DNA of 38,405 nucleotides from Chryseobacterium sp. Leaf201. Its GTDB lineage: Bacteria; Bacteroidota; Bacteroidia; Flavobacteriales; Weeksellaceae. The position numbers and the translations under genes are program-made. Numbering within the stretch: the stretch's first letter is position 1; each line of letters begins with the position of its first letter. Location: NCBI RefSeq assembly GCF_001421435.1, contig NZ_LMKA01000074.1, positions 1 through 38,405 of the forward strand, in the 5' to 3' direction. The notes under the pieces were generated by a model that saw only the letters and a program-made list of their open reading frames with translations, had not been told where the DNA came from and made no database searches. Shown one piece after another: positions 15,835 to 24,173 of this stretch.

Positions 15835-16366
15835 ATGGATTCCTTTTATAAAATTATAGGCTTATATGACCATCTGAGTTTTAATATTAAGATGGAAAAA
15901 TCTGATTTCTCTGAAAGTCTGAAAAAGATTACTTATAAGACTAATACCGCATTCATCACATTAATTCCTGATTACGGTATCCCTACAAGATTTGAATACA
16001 GGGGAACTGTTAATAAAAGCGATTTTATACTTAAAAGGAGAAGTCATTTTTTTGATTATAATATTTTTCATTGCATTATAAAAGGAAATATTTCAGAAAA
16101 AGATAATACAACATATATTCAGATGGAATTTTACTCCTTTCATTTTCCATTTTGTGACTGCCATCTTAGCACTTCTCCTTTTCCTAATTATTTCTACAGC
16201 AGAGATTGTAAATAATAACAATTATTTCATTATTGCTTTTCCATGCATCATCGTACTCAGCAAGTATTTTATTTTAAAAAGAAATATAAAAAGAGATAAA
16301 TATGATTTTGAAAGAGAAGTGAATTTTATGCTTCAAAAAAATAAGCAATTCAAAAATTACAAATAA
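15835..16366 (+). pseudogene. small membrane-protein gene broken by a 1-bp frameshift
   Basis: Two overlapping frames form one gene. The first (from ATG 15835) reads MDSFYKIIGLYDHL to QMEF and then loses sense. Skipping one T in the TTTT run at 16129-16132 continues as TPFIFHFVTAILALLLF and on to a helical tail ending QFKNYK at 16366. Joined, it would be a protein of about 176 residues with a soluble N-terminal domain, two membrane helices and a charged tail, as in a family of hypothetical membrane proteins of Chryseobacterium (function unknown). The T insertion may be a real mutation, a sequencing error in a homopolymer, or a programmed slip; I favour the first two. Confidence 0.75.
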
Positions 16367-16371
16367 TCCAA

Positions 16372-16755
16372 TTATTCACTCCGTTTTACCGGTTCCAGGT
16401 TTTCATATTCTTCTTTGGTAAAAAGCTTATAATGCACTTTAAAGGTTTTCCCCAACGGCGTTTCCAGGGAAAAGCCGCCCGGCCCGAAACCGTCTGTGAC
16501 ATCCAGTGTAAAATGTGAATACTGCCAGTATTCAAAAAGATCCCGGTCGATCCAGAATTCATGGCCGTTGATGGTTCCGATCATGGCATCATTCATTCTC
16601 GGGAAGAACCCTCCTTTTTCAAAACATTGCGGCTGGGTACCTTCGCAGCAGCCTCCGGCCTGGTAGAACATGAGTTCGCCGTACTTCTTTTCGAGTTCCC
16701 AGATAACTTCAAGGGCTTTTTCCGTAACGGACACTCTGGATATTGTGGTCTGCAT
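16372..16755 (-). CDS. DUF779 protein, aldehyde dehydrogenase-associated
   Basis: This 127-residue protein matches DUF779: FYQAGGCCEGTQPQC (adjacent Cys pair), GGFFPRMNDAMIG, FWIDRDLFEYWQYSHFTLDV and PGGFSLETPLGKTF. DUF779 genes regularly accompany acetaldehyde dehydrogenase genes, as here with the ALDH gene just upstream on the same strand, although 383 bp separate them and a repeat element lies in the gap. Biochemical function is unknown; the Cys pair could bind metal. Confidence 0.9.
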   Translation of the reverse strand: MQTTISRVSVTEKALEVIWELEKKYGELMFYQAGGCCEGTQPQCFEKGGFFPRMNDAMIGTINGHEFWIDRDLFEYWQYSHFTLDVTDGFGPGGFSLETPLGKTFKVHYKLFTKEEYENLEPVKRSE

Positions 16756-16877
16756 ATTCTCTGATTTTTATTGGTTTGATACCTGCTTATGATAAAGACA
16801 CTATTTTCTGATCATCCTTTGAAATAAAGCGACTCTTTTAGCCTGTCTTTAATTATAGGGTAGAAAGTTAAAAAAGT

Positions 16878-16910
16878 CCGGACCTTTAATTTCAGCCGGA
16901 CCTTTAATTT
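16878..16910. repeat. 18-bp tandem repeat, nearly two copies
   Basis: CCGGACCTTTAATTT occurs at 16878-16892 and 16896-16910, an 18-bp period; the first copy is also part of GTCCGGAC, a perfect 8-bp palindrome. It lies between the DUF779 gene and the structured repeat. Role unknown. Confidence 0.6.
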
Positions 16911-16993
16911 ATTATCGTTATTTACCTCAGCATTATACGTAAGTCTATTACAATTTCTGTTCCTTACAGCGGTCTTCTATTACCCTGTACTTT

Positions 16994-17133
16994 GCGTGAG
17001 GGATAGAAAGGGTCTTGCTGAAAGCAAGAGTGCGGAGCGAAGCGGAGCACCGAAACGAAGTGGAGCCCTGCATAGCCCGACCGTTTTTGCCCCGGCCAAA
17101 TCAGCTGAGGCAAAAAAACGGGCACGCCCTAAC
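16994..17133. repeat. conserved flavobacterial intergenic element with strong hairpins
   Basis: From GCGTGAGGGATAGAAAG to GGGCACGCCCTAAC, this matches a repeat type I recognise from many Bacteroidota intergenic regions. It holds three foldable parts: TCTTGCT/AGCAAGA (17013-17029, 3-nt loop), GTGC/GCAC around GGAGCGAAGCGG (17030-17050), and CCGTTTTTGCC/GGCAAAAAAACGG (17081-17121). It is GC-richer than its surroundings and non-coding. It starts the 6 bp before the ALDH stop codon, so it may act as terminator, mRNA 3' stabiliser or mobile repeat. With the tandem repeat it fills most of the 383-bp gap 16756-17138. Confidence 0.6.
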
Positions 17134-17138
17134 TTTAT

Positions 17139-18668
17139 TTAAAAGAACCCTAATTTGTTTTTATTATACGAAATCAGCATATTTTTAGTCTGACGGTAAT
17201 GGTCCAGCATCATTTTATGGTTCTCCCTTCCTATTCCCGACTGCTTATATCCACCGAAAGGTGCTCCTGCAGGGTAAGAATGGTATTGGTTTACCCAAAC
17301 CCTTCCCGCCTGGATCTTACGCGGAACATTATACAGCTGGTGTGCATCTCTTGTCCAGACCCCTGCTCCCAATCCGTAAATGGTATCGTTGGCAATTTTA
17401 ATACCTTCTTCTTCATCCTTGAATGTAGTGAACGCCAGTACCGGCCCGAAAATTTCTTCCTGGAAAATCCTCATCCTGTTGTTCCCTTTGAAGATGGTAG
17501 GCTGGATGTAATATCCCTTTTCAAGGTCTTCACCCATATGGCTGACATCACCTCCTACGAGCACTTCCGCGCCTTCTTCTTTTCCTAACTGGATGTAGGA
17601 AAGGATTTTATCTTTCTGGATCTTGGAAGCCTGTGCCCCCATCATCACCGTTTTATCCAGCGGATTCCCTACTTTGATCGCTTTTACCCTTTCGATTACT
17701 TTTTCCATGAAAGCATCGGCGATATCTTCCTGAACCAGTAATCTGGACGGACAGGTACAGATTTCACCCTGATTCAGGGCAAAAAGGACCGCACCTTCAA
17801 TAGCTTTATCCAAAAATTCGTCATCTGCATCCATTACCGAGCTGAAGAAAACATTTGGGGATTTACCTCCCAGTTCCAACGTTACCGGAATGATGTTTTC
17901 CGTAGCATACTGCATTACCAGACGGCCTGTAGCCGTAGATCCCGTGAATGCTGCCTTATTAACTTTAGGATTGGTCACCAGTGCCCTTCCAAGCTCTGCA
18001 CCGAAGCCATTAACGATATTAACAACTCCCGGAGGAAGCAGGTCTCCGACAAGCTCCATTAGCACCAGGATGGAAATCGGCGTACTTTCTGCCGGCTTCA
18101 GAACCACACAGTTCCCTGCTGCCAGTGCCGGTGCCAGTTTCCATACGGCCATCAGGATCGGGAAATTCCATGGGATGATCTGGGCAATGACACCCAGCGG
18201 TTCATGAACGATCAGGGAAACGGTATCTTTATCCAGTTCATTATGAGAACCTTCGTCTGCCCTGATTACGGAAGCGAAATACCTGAAATGGTCAACTGCC
18301 AACGGTATATCTGCAGCCAGCGTTTCTCTTACCGCTTTACCGTTATCGATGGTTTCCACGGTAGCCAGATACTCAAGATTCTGCTCGATCCTGTCGGCAA
18401 TTTTATTTAAGATAATACTTCTTTCGGTAGATGAAGTATCTTTCCAGGTCTGGAATGCTTTTTCCGCGGCATTAACAGCCAGTTCCAGATCTTCTTTGGA
18501 CGAATGTGCTGCCTGGGTGAAATTTTTTCCGTTCACCGGAGAAACCACATCGAAATACTGCCCGTTTACCGGTGCCGTGTATTTTCCGTCAATATAATTA
18601 TCATATCTGCTTTTAAATTCAGGCCACTGTAAAACGGTTCCTGATTCCTGTTCTGTAACTGTACTCAT
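17139..18668 (-). CDS. NAD(P)-dependent aldehyde dehydrogenase (acetaldehyde dehydrogenase type)
   Basis: This 509-residue ALDH has the cofactor-binding segment [18 protein letters not shown] (about 165-182), FTGSTATGR (241-249), the general base Glu265 in LELGGKSPN and nucleophile Cys304 in [11 protein letters not shown], typical of the ExaC/AldB group. It oxidises acetaldehyde or related aldehydes to acids. I choose the ATG at 18668 ([10 protein letters not shown]); 21 further codons are open upstream but match no ALDH N-terminus and run into the promoter region. The divergent AraC-family gene and its repeat operator lie directly upstream, so induction by that regulator is likely. DUF779 lies downstream. 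Confidence 0.95.
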   Translation of the reverse strand: MSTVTEQESGTVLQWPEFKSRYDNYIDGKYTAPVNGQYFDVVSPVNGKNFTQAAHSSKEDLELAVNAAEKAFQTWKDTSSTERSIILNKIADRIEQNLEYLATVETIDNGKAVRETLAADIPLAVDHFRYFASVIRADEGSHNELDKDTVSLIVHEPLGVIAQIIPWNFPILMAVWKLAPALAAGNCVVLKPAESTPISILVLMELVGDLLPPGVVNIVNGFGAELGRALVTNPKVNKAAFTGSTATGRLVMQYATENIIPVTLELGGKSPNVFFSSVMDADDEFLDKAIEGAVLFALNQGEICTCPSRLLVQEDIADAFMEKVIERVKAIKVGNPLDKTVMMGAQASKIQKDKILSYIQLGKEEGAEVLVGGDVSHMGEDLEKGYYIQPTIFKGNNRMRIFQEEIFGPVLAFTTFKDEEEGIKIANDTIYGLGAGVWTRDAHQLYNVPRKIQAGRVWVNQYHSYPAGAPFGGYKQSGIGRENHKMMLDHYRQTKNMLISYNKNKLGFF

Positions 18669-18725
18669 TTTAATAATTTTAATTTTTGCTGATCCTAAGG
18701 TACCGTTCCCTATATTAATTGTATA

Positions 18726-18758
18726 GCACAATCGTGCAAAAAAACTTCACAATCGTGC
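18726..18758. promoter_or_regulatory. direct-repeat operator between ALDH and AraC genes
   Basis: CACAATCGTGC occurs twice in direct orientation, at 18727-18737 and 18748-18758, exactly 21 bp apart (two helical turns); each copy is preceded by or contains near-palindromic GCAC-AATC-GTGC. This is the classic layout for AraC-family sites. It lies about 60 bp upstream of the ALDH start and 90 bp upstream of the AraC start. The repeats are seen; the binding protein is inferred. Confidence 0.75.
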
Positions 18759-18788
18759 CTACCACGAATTTTATCATTTCATTAACAG

Positions 18789-18816
18789 TTGCTTAGCCTG
18801 ATAATCTTTATATTTG
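18789..18816 (+). promoter_or_regulatory. promoter of the AraC-family gene
   Basis: TTG at 18789-18791 and TATATTTG at 18809-18816, with 17 bp between them, match the Bacteroidota promoter TTG-N17-23-TAnnTTTG. It is 30 bp before the ATG. Confidence 0.7.
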
Positions 18817-18845
18817 GGTAAAACAGGCACCAAACCTATTCAGCA

Positions 18846-19775
18846 ATGAACAATTCTAAATTTTTACTCCATACCCCTGAATTAAAGCGTCAGAACCAGC
18901 TGTTGCACCTGGTTGAAAACCAGACTGTATTCAATATGAGCAATTGTGAATTCAGCATTTATGAAACGCATCAGGCATCTTTTGACGTAAAACTGCATTT
19001 TGACACCATCGCTTTTACAGCCATGCTCCGCGGGAAAAAACACATGAAGCTGGAGAACAAGACCGGCTATTTTGATTACCTTCCGGGAGAAAGCATGCTG
19101 GTAGCACCGGGGGAAACGATGGTGATTGACTTTCCTGAAGCTGATGAAACGCCGTCACAGTGCATTTCTTTGAGGCTGAACCCTGAATTTATTGAAGATT
19201 CCCTGAACCATTTAAATTATTACAGCCCGAAAGCCGATGAAACATCGCAGTGGAATATTGAGCTGGATGAATATTTCCTTTTCAATAATCCGTCCCTGGC
19301 TTCTGCTACCAACAACATTATGCGGATTGCCATGGACGACAATTCACAAAAAGATATTATGGCAGATTTTGCACTGAAGGAACTGCTGATCCGCCTGATG
19401 CAGACACAGGCCAGGAGCATGGTGGAAAAAAACCGGGCCAAACACAAATCAAGGATCAGTTTTGTGGTTGATTACATTAGGAAAAACCTTCATCAGAAAC
19501 TGTCGGTGGACAGCATTGCAAAGATGGCGTATGTGAGCAAATCCAATTTCTTTAAAATGTTTAAGGATGAGCTGGGCACTTCCCCCAACGAATTTATTCT
19601 GTACGAAAGAATAACCAGGGCCAAAGAGCTGCTCGCAAGCCGGAACAGCATCAAGGAAACCGCTTACCAGACCGGGTTTTCGGATACCAATTATTTTACA
19701 AGGGTATTTAAGCAGCTGGTAGGGACCACCCCTAAAAGTTATCAGGATCACATCATATTTATCAATAACAACTGA
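18846..19775 (+). CDS. AraC-family transcriptional regulator
   Basis: This 309-residue regulator has an N-terminal cupin-like sensor region (about 30-180; LHFDTIAFTAMLRGKKHMK and PGESMLVAPGETM) and a C-terminal double helix-turn-helix (about 205-305): SRISFVVDYIRKNLHQKLSV, IAKMAYVSKSNFFKMFKDEL, then IKETAYQTGFSDTNYFTRVFK with the family's GTTPKSY ending. It is divergent from the aldehyde dehydrogenase gene over a 177-bp region with a clear AraC-type operator, so it most likely activates that gene in response to an alcohol or aldehyde. The ligand is unknown. Confidence 0.93.
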   Translation: MNNSKFLLHTPELKRQNQLLHLVENQTVFNMSNCEFSIYETHQASFDVKLHFDTIAFTAMLRGKKHMKLENKTGYFDYLPGESMLVAPGETMVIDFPEADETPSQCISLRLNPEFIEDSLNHLNYYSPKADETSQWNIELDEYFLFNNPSLASATNNIMRIAMDDNSQKDIMADFALKELLIRLMQTQARSMVEKNRAKHKSRISFVVDYIRKNLHQKLSVDSIAKMAYVSKSNFFKMFKDELGTSPNEFILYERITRAKELLASRNSIKETAYQTGFSDTNYFTRVFKQLVGTTPKSYQDHIIFINNN

Positions 19776-19777
19776 TT

Positions 19778-19915
19778 ATGATCCCACCCAAAGATATTAT
19801 CGAATATGTATTAGGGGTTAAAATCAGCAGGAAAGCAAACCTGATTATTAATTTATCGATTTTAGCCTTTGTTATCTTAACGGTATTACTCATAAAAAAT
19901 AAGCACTCCGGCTGA
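19778..19915 (+). CDS. small single-helix membrane protein
   Basis: A 45-codon frame begins at ATG 19778, 2 bp after the AraC stop, and ends at TGA 19913-19915. It encodes a soluble start (MIPPKDIIEYVLGVKISRK) and one hydrophobic helix (IINLSILAFVILTVLLI) with a positive tail. Its stop codon lies in the loop of the following terminator, as if the transcript ends right there. I recognise no family. Confidence 0.45.
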   Translation: MIPPKDIIEYVLGVKISRKANLIINLSILAFVILTVLLIKNKHSG

Positions 19916-19931
19916 AGTGCTTACTTTTTTT
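19900..19931. terminator. bidirectional terminator
   Basis: TAAGCACT pairs with AGTGCTTA around an 8-nt loop; a T-run follows on the plus strand and the A-run at 19893-19899 gives T on the minus strand. It separates the AraC/small-protein unit from the convergent HMG-CoA synthase gene. Confidence 0.85.
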
Positions 19932-19938
19932 ATTGGTT

Positions 19939-21267
19939 TTACTTTTGATCCTCATAATATCTTGCTCCTTTCAGAACCGGATTTTGCGATTCGATATATT
20001 TTAATCCGAAGCCTTTATAATCTTCATTGACGGATTTTTCCAACTGTTTCCGGTGCAGTTTTTCATACGTTTCAAAATCAATGGCGGTTCTGTTCTTTAA
20101 GCTTTCAAACAGGTTCCATTTCCCGGCCACTGTTTTCCAGTTTTCCGAAATTCTCCCGGCAAAGACTTTTGATTTGGAGCCGCTTCCGTAACCCAGAAAC
20201 CCGATTTCTTTTCCGGCCAGCTCTTCATTTTCATCAAAAGAAACCTGTAGGGCCGAAAGCAGAGCCATAAAAATAGAAGCCGTATACATGTTGCCGATTT
20301 CTGATGAAGCCCTCTGAGACTTTTCGATTTTATCACTGATGAACTGAATATACTCCGGTGATTTTGCCACGGCTTTCTGTTCTTCCGGATTTGAATAGGG
20401 AAGTCCGTTTTCCAGGCTGTAAATTTCCGTGAACACCCTTTTGCCGTGAAAAGCATACGGAAGATGGAAAATCAGGTATTTCCAGTTTTCATAAGGCTTT
20501 GTTTTTCCGGTAACCTGCTTGTAATGGTCATACGCTTCCCGGATTCTATCCTGGTAGCACTGATTGGAATACTGCCCGTCAAAAACCGGCTCGTCGGTAA
20601 AAATTTCTATTTTATCCGGGAAATTTTCCGGCGCATTGATGAGGTCCTCTTTACTGAAACTCCGCCTCGGCTTGAAAAAATCAAAAACACTTTCTGTGGC
20701 AATGCCCCAGTTGTTTTCAATTTCCAGTAAATCCGGTTTTGCAGAAACCAAAACAGCAACAGCACCTCCGCCCTGCGTGTATTCCCCGGAAGAATCCAGT
20801 TCGTATTTGGCATAATCGCTGGCAATGACCACTGCTTTTTTATCAGGGTTGGCTCTTACGAAATCCAATGAATTGTGAAGCGCATCCACCGCTCCGATGC
20901 AGGCGAAAGTCATATCAACAACGTCACAGTTTTTAAAGCACCTTTCCCCGAATTCCTGCTCCAGTACTTTTTCAACCATCTGCATGGCATAAGAAGCTGT
21001 AGGTTTCGCAGCATCCAAAGCACTTTCCGTTCCCAGGTAAATTCTGGATAGGTCTTTGGGATTAAGACGGTAATCTTTTATTAATTTAAGTAAAGCTTCC
21101 GCAGCAAAAGTAGCTGCGTCTTCATGCACATCAGGAAGTGCCATTTTATGCAGGCCCAATCCTTTTTCCAGCTTTGCAGGTTCGATCCCTCTTTTCTCCG
21201 CCAAGTCTTTAATTTCCAAATATAATGAAGGTATATAAAAGCTGGCTGCTTCAATTCCGAAAGTCAT
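19939..21267 (-). CDS. mvaS: hydroxymethylglutaryl-CoA synthase
   Basis: This 442-residue enzyme of the thiolase-fold family has the catalytic Glu81 in YLGTESALDAAKP, nucleophile Cys123 in DMTFACIGAVDAL and His268 in IFHLPYAFHGKR. It condenses acetyl-CoA and acetoacetyl-CoA to HMG-CoA, either for the mevalonate route or for leucine/ketone metabolism. The GSGSKS segment near 345 is typical of the family. A TAAATTCG near 21284-21291 (minus strand) is a near-match -7 element. The gene stands alone between two terminators. Confidence 0.95.
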   Translation of the reverse strand: MTFGIEAASFYIPSLYLEIKDLAEKRGIEPAKLEKGLGLHKMALPDVHEDAATFAAEALLKLIKDYRLNPKDLSRIYLGTESALDAAKPTASYAMQMVEKVLEQEFGERCFKNCDVVDMTFACIGAVDALHNSLDFVRANPDKKAVVIASDYAKYELDSSGEYTQGGGAVAVLVSAKPDLLEIENNWGIATESVFDFFKPRRSFSKEDLINAPENFPDKIEIFTDEPVFDGQYSNQCYQDRIREAYDHYKQVTGKTKPYENWKYLIFHLPYAFHGKRVFTEIYSLENGLPYSNPEEQKAVAKSPEYIQFISDKIEKSQRASSEIGNMYTASIFMALLSALQVSFDENEELAGKEIGFLGYGSGSKSKVFAGRISENWKTVAGKWNLFESLKNRTAIDFETYEKLHRKQLEKSVNEDYKGFGLKYIESQNPVLKGARYYEDQK

Positions 21268-21365
21268 AGTGTTAAATTTTATACGAATTTAAAAAATGTA
21301 AACGTTTAACCTGTTATGATATCTGACCGATTTTCAAGAAAGAGTGTTAAATTGTAACATTAAAC

Positions 21366-21396
21366 CAAAAAAGCACCTCTTTTCAGAAGTGCTTTT
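21366..21396 (-). terminator. terminator of the aminopeptidase operon
   Basis: AAAAGCAC (21369-21376) pairs with GTGCTTTT (21389-21396), extended by an imperfect inner stem, and six A on the plus strand give a T-run on the minus strand. It lies 21 bp after the aminopeptidase stop. Confidence 0.8.
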
Positions 21397-21416
21397 GAAT
21401 TTGAGAGGCTATTCGA

Positions 21417-23930
21417 TTATTTAAAATCTTCTATGGCCTTATTAATGGCATCAATCTGTTTGTTGATGCTTGCTGCATTCTGAGGATTCTGTCTCAGCAG
21501 CTCTACTTTTTTATTCAGTCCGTCTTTCAGCATCTGGGAAATCATCATTTTTACCTGAGGATTGTCTCCCATCTGGCCTTTTGCCTGCATTACTATTTTT
21601 GTAATGCTTTCTGTTGCTTTAAGATTATCAGAACTCATAATCCAGTTATACCCTTCTTCTGCAGATTTTCCCAATTCCGGATTCTGGAATTTAATGAAGG
21701 GATAAAATGCCACCAGCTGAGCAATATTGGACATCTGGGAAGTCACTTTATTTTTCACGACAATCGGCAGCATCTGGCTCATTAAAGTTTCGGATGCTCC
21801 GTCAAGGTCTATCTTTTCTGCCAGAGCACTTGCTCTCGACGGGTCAACAGCCACCACGGCACTTACGGAATTGCCTTTCACGGCATTTGAAACGGCATTA
21901 ACTCCTTTTTCAAAAACCGGAAGGTACTTTTTGTCTTTTGTTTTTGCCAATGCTGAAATTGCCGCAGCCTGCACTAATGTTTTCGGGTCATTTGAAGCCA
22001 GTTTTTCAACATCGGAACCCAGTGCTTTAAACTGTTCAGGATTTGAAAGGTCCATTAACTGTAAAGCCTTAATCCTTGTTCTGAAAAAAGGGTCTTTTAA
22101 TGCTGCTGCCAGTAATTTCGTTGCTGCCGGATTTTTTCCTGCCTGGTCTTTAATCCCGTTCAAAGCATTGTACCTGCTTTTGAATTCTTTGGAACCGGTA
22201 AACTGCATCAGGTACTGTTCAGGTGTTTTGGTATCGGTAATTTCTGCCAGTAAAACACCGTCTGCATTGATATTCACCAGGTCTGCATTTTTGGAAACAT
22301 CGAAACTGAACGTATTTTTTGCGGCTGCATTCACCCAGACATTGTATCGTTTAGGTTTTCCGTTATCGTAAACATCGATAGCGATTGGAAATTCAAACGG
22401 CTGTTCCTGAGTCTGGTCAAGGGTAACGGTAATCTGTTTCTTAACCGGTTCAAATGTGTAGGAATAACTGATTTTCGGGTTTCCGCTTCCGAAATACCAC
22501 TGGTTAAAGAACCAGTTCAGGTCTTTTCCTGAAACTTTTTCAAATGATAACCTCAACTGATGGGCTTCTGCATTCTGGTATTCATAGGTTTTCAGGTAAT
22601 CCTGAATTCCTGCAAAGAAGGCATCGTCACCCAGGTAATTTCTCAGCATATGGAGGATTCCGCCGCCTTTCTGATAGGTAACCAGATCAAATACGTCTTC
22701 ACGGGAATCATAATCAAATCTTACCAGATCTTTTTTGAAATCGGAAGGATTGTGGATGTAATTATTCACATCTTTCATCTGATGATAGTCTGCCTGGTCT
22801 TTTCCGTACTTGTATTCATTCCACAGGTATTCGGAATAGTTGGCAAAAGACTCATTCACAGTAAGGTTGCTCCAGCTTTCTGCCGTTACCAGATCCCCGA
22901 ACCAATGGTGGAACAGTTCATGGGCAATGGTATCTTCCCAGGTATTTTCGTCGATTAACTGTCCCGGTTTCTGTAAAATGTCGCTTCCGTGTAAAGTTGC
23001 TGTTGTATTTTCCATCGCACCGCTTACATAATCCCTTCCGGAAATCTGCGCATATTTCGCCCACGGATAGTCATAACCAAGCTTTTTAGAGAAAAACTCC
23101 ATCATTTCCGGTGTATTTCCGTAAATCTGTTTAGCGTATGGCTCATATTCTTTTTCGATATAATAATCAACCGAAATATTTCTCCATTTGTCTTTCACCA
23201 CCGCATATTCGCCTACGCCCATGAAGAACAGATAGGTAGAATGTCTTTTATCCATTACCCAATGATCGGTTCTCAGGCCGTTTGCTTCTTTCTGTGACTC
23301 TTTTAATACCCCATTGGAAAGCGTTACATATTTGTCAGGAACCGTCATGTAGATTTCCTGGGTGGTCTTCTGGTTGGATTTGTCTATGGTCGGGAACCAT
23401 GCAGAAGAAGATTCCGTTTCGCCCTGCGTCCAGATCTGGGTAGGCTTGTCCGCATCTTTTCCCTGTGCATTGATGAAATACAATCCTTTGGCATCATTGA
23501 TAGCCGCACTTCCCTGTTGTTTTACTTCATTCGGACGGGCCGTATATTTGATATAAACCGTATAATCCTGATTTTTCTGATAGGTCTTATCCAATGTGAT
23601 TTTTAAGACATCATCTTTATAATCATATTTTAAGGGTGATTTTTTGCCTTTATTATCCAATGCAACTTCCTGGATCAGCATTCCTTTTGCATCAAGTACC
23701 AGTTCATTGGCAGGATAAAAGTACGGTGCAGCGGTAAGCCATTCTTCCCCGTTCATCTGTTCTTTCTGATAATCGAAATTTACCTTCAGCTTGGTATGCT
23801 TCAGTTCTGTTACTTTGGTATGGGTAGCCCTGTAGACTTTTTGCCTTCCTGAAGTTTCGGTTTGCGCTGCTACATTTCCGGAAAAGAAAATCCCTCCCAG
23901 GATAGCAATCGTTAAAACGGCTTTTTTCAT
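21417..23930 (-). CDS. M1-family zinc aminopeptidase
   Basis: This 837-residue exported peptidase has a signal peptide (about 1-22, ending VAAQ), an N-terminal beta-saddle domain, the exopeptidase motif GAMEN (in VSGAMENTTATLHG), zinc motif HELFH with His337, Glu338 and His341, and the third ligand Glu360 in TVNESFANY. The C-terminal half is an alpha-helical HEAT/ARM-like domain (DPFFRTRIKALQLMDLSNPE). It removes N-terminal residues from peptides in the periplasm or at the surface. The gene starts directly after the preceding stop codon (TAAATG), so it is translationally linked to the small gene before it. Confidence 0.95.
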   Translation of the reverse strand: MKKAVLTIAILGGIFFSGNVAAQTETSGRQKVYRATHTKVTELKHTKLKVNFDYQKEQMNGEEWLTAAPYFYPANELVLDAKGMLIQEVALDNKGKKSPLKYDYKDDVLKITLDKTYQKNQDYTVYIKYTARPNEVKQQGSAAINDAKGLYFINAQGKDADKPTQIWTQGETESSSAWFPTIDKSNQKTTQEIYMTVPDKYVTLSNGVLKESQKEANGLRTDHWVMDKRHSTYLFFMGVGEYAVVKDKWRNISVDYYIEKEYEPYAKQIYGNTPEMMEFFSKKLGYDYPWAKYAQISGRDYVSGAMENTTATLHGSDILQKPGQLIDENTWEDTIAHELFHHWFGDLVTAESWSNLTVNESFANYSEYLWNEYKYGKDQADYHQMKDVNNYIHNPSDFKKDLVRFDYDSREDVFDLVTYQKGGGILHMLRNYLGDDAFFAGIQDYLKTYEYQNAEAHQLRLSFEKVSGKDLNWFFNQWYFGSGNPKISYSYTFEPVKKQITVTLDQTQEQPFEFPIAIDVYDNGKPKRYNVWVNAAAKNTFSFDVSKNADLVNINADGVLLAEITDTKTPEQYLMQFTGSKEFKSRYNALNGIKDQAGKNPAATKLLAAALKDPFFRTRIKALQLMDLSNPEQFKALGSDVEKLASNDPKTLVQAAAISALAKTKDKKYLPVFEKGVNAVSNAVKGNSVSAVVAVDPSRASALAEKIDLDGASETLMSQMLPIVVKNKVTSQMSNIAQLVAFYPFIKFQNPELGKSAEEGYNWIMSSDNLKATESITKIVMQAKGQMGDNPQVKMMISQMLKDGLNKKVELLRQNPQNAASINKQIDAINKAIEDFK

Positions 23931-24170
23931 TTATGTATTACTTGTTTTAGAATTATTTTTAGTTAAAATGTCGAAAATATCATTCACCACAGTCTCATAA
24001 TCTCCTTTCTTAAACTGCTCTTTGGTTTTGTGGAATGCTTTTTTCAGTTCGCTTTCCGGATTTTCGTCATCGATGACTTCTACAGTATCCACGCCTTTCA
24101 TCTGAAGGATGGCATTTTTCAACGCTTCAAGATCGGCAGCCTGTTCGGTATTGATTTTTAAATATTTCAT
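23931..24170 (-). CDS. orphan antitoxin-like (DUF2683-type) small protein
   Basis: This 79-residue protein has a beta-alpha-beta start (YLKINTEQAADLEALKNAIL, then QMKGVDTVEV) and an acidic/charged helical tail. It resembles the antitoxin at 25881 in length and in the QMKGVDTVEV/QIKGVNSIEV motif, yet no toxin gene lies beside it: it is 3 bp after the serine hydrolase gene and abuts the aminopeptidase gene. It may be a domesticated antitoxin or a fold with another role. The family call is tentative. Confidence 0.7.
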   Translation of the reverse strand: MKYLKINTEQAADLEALKNAILQMKGVDTVEVIDDENPESELKKAFHKTKEQFKKGDYETVVNDIFDILTKNNSKTSNT

Positions 24171-24173
24171 TTT

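Noticed and set aside
16121..16156. Programmed ribosomal frameshifting at the T run
   Set aside because: No heptameric slippery sequence and no downstream pseudoknot is evident; a mutation or sequencing error is simpler.
16878..17133. CRISPR array
   Set aside because: Only two short repeat copies, 3 bp apart, and no spacers; no cas genes in the window.
21707..22371. Long frame (214 codons) antisense to the M1 aminopeptidase
   Set aside because: The aminopeptidase has clear motifs and a signal peptide; the antisense frame shows no family features.
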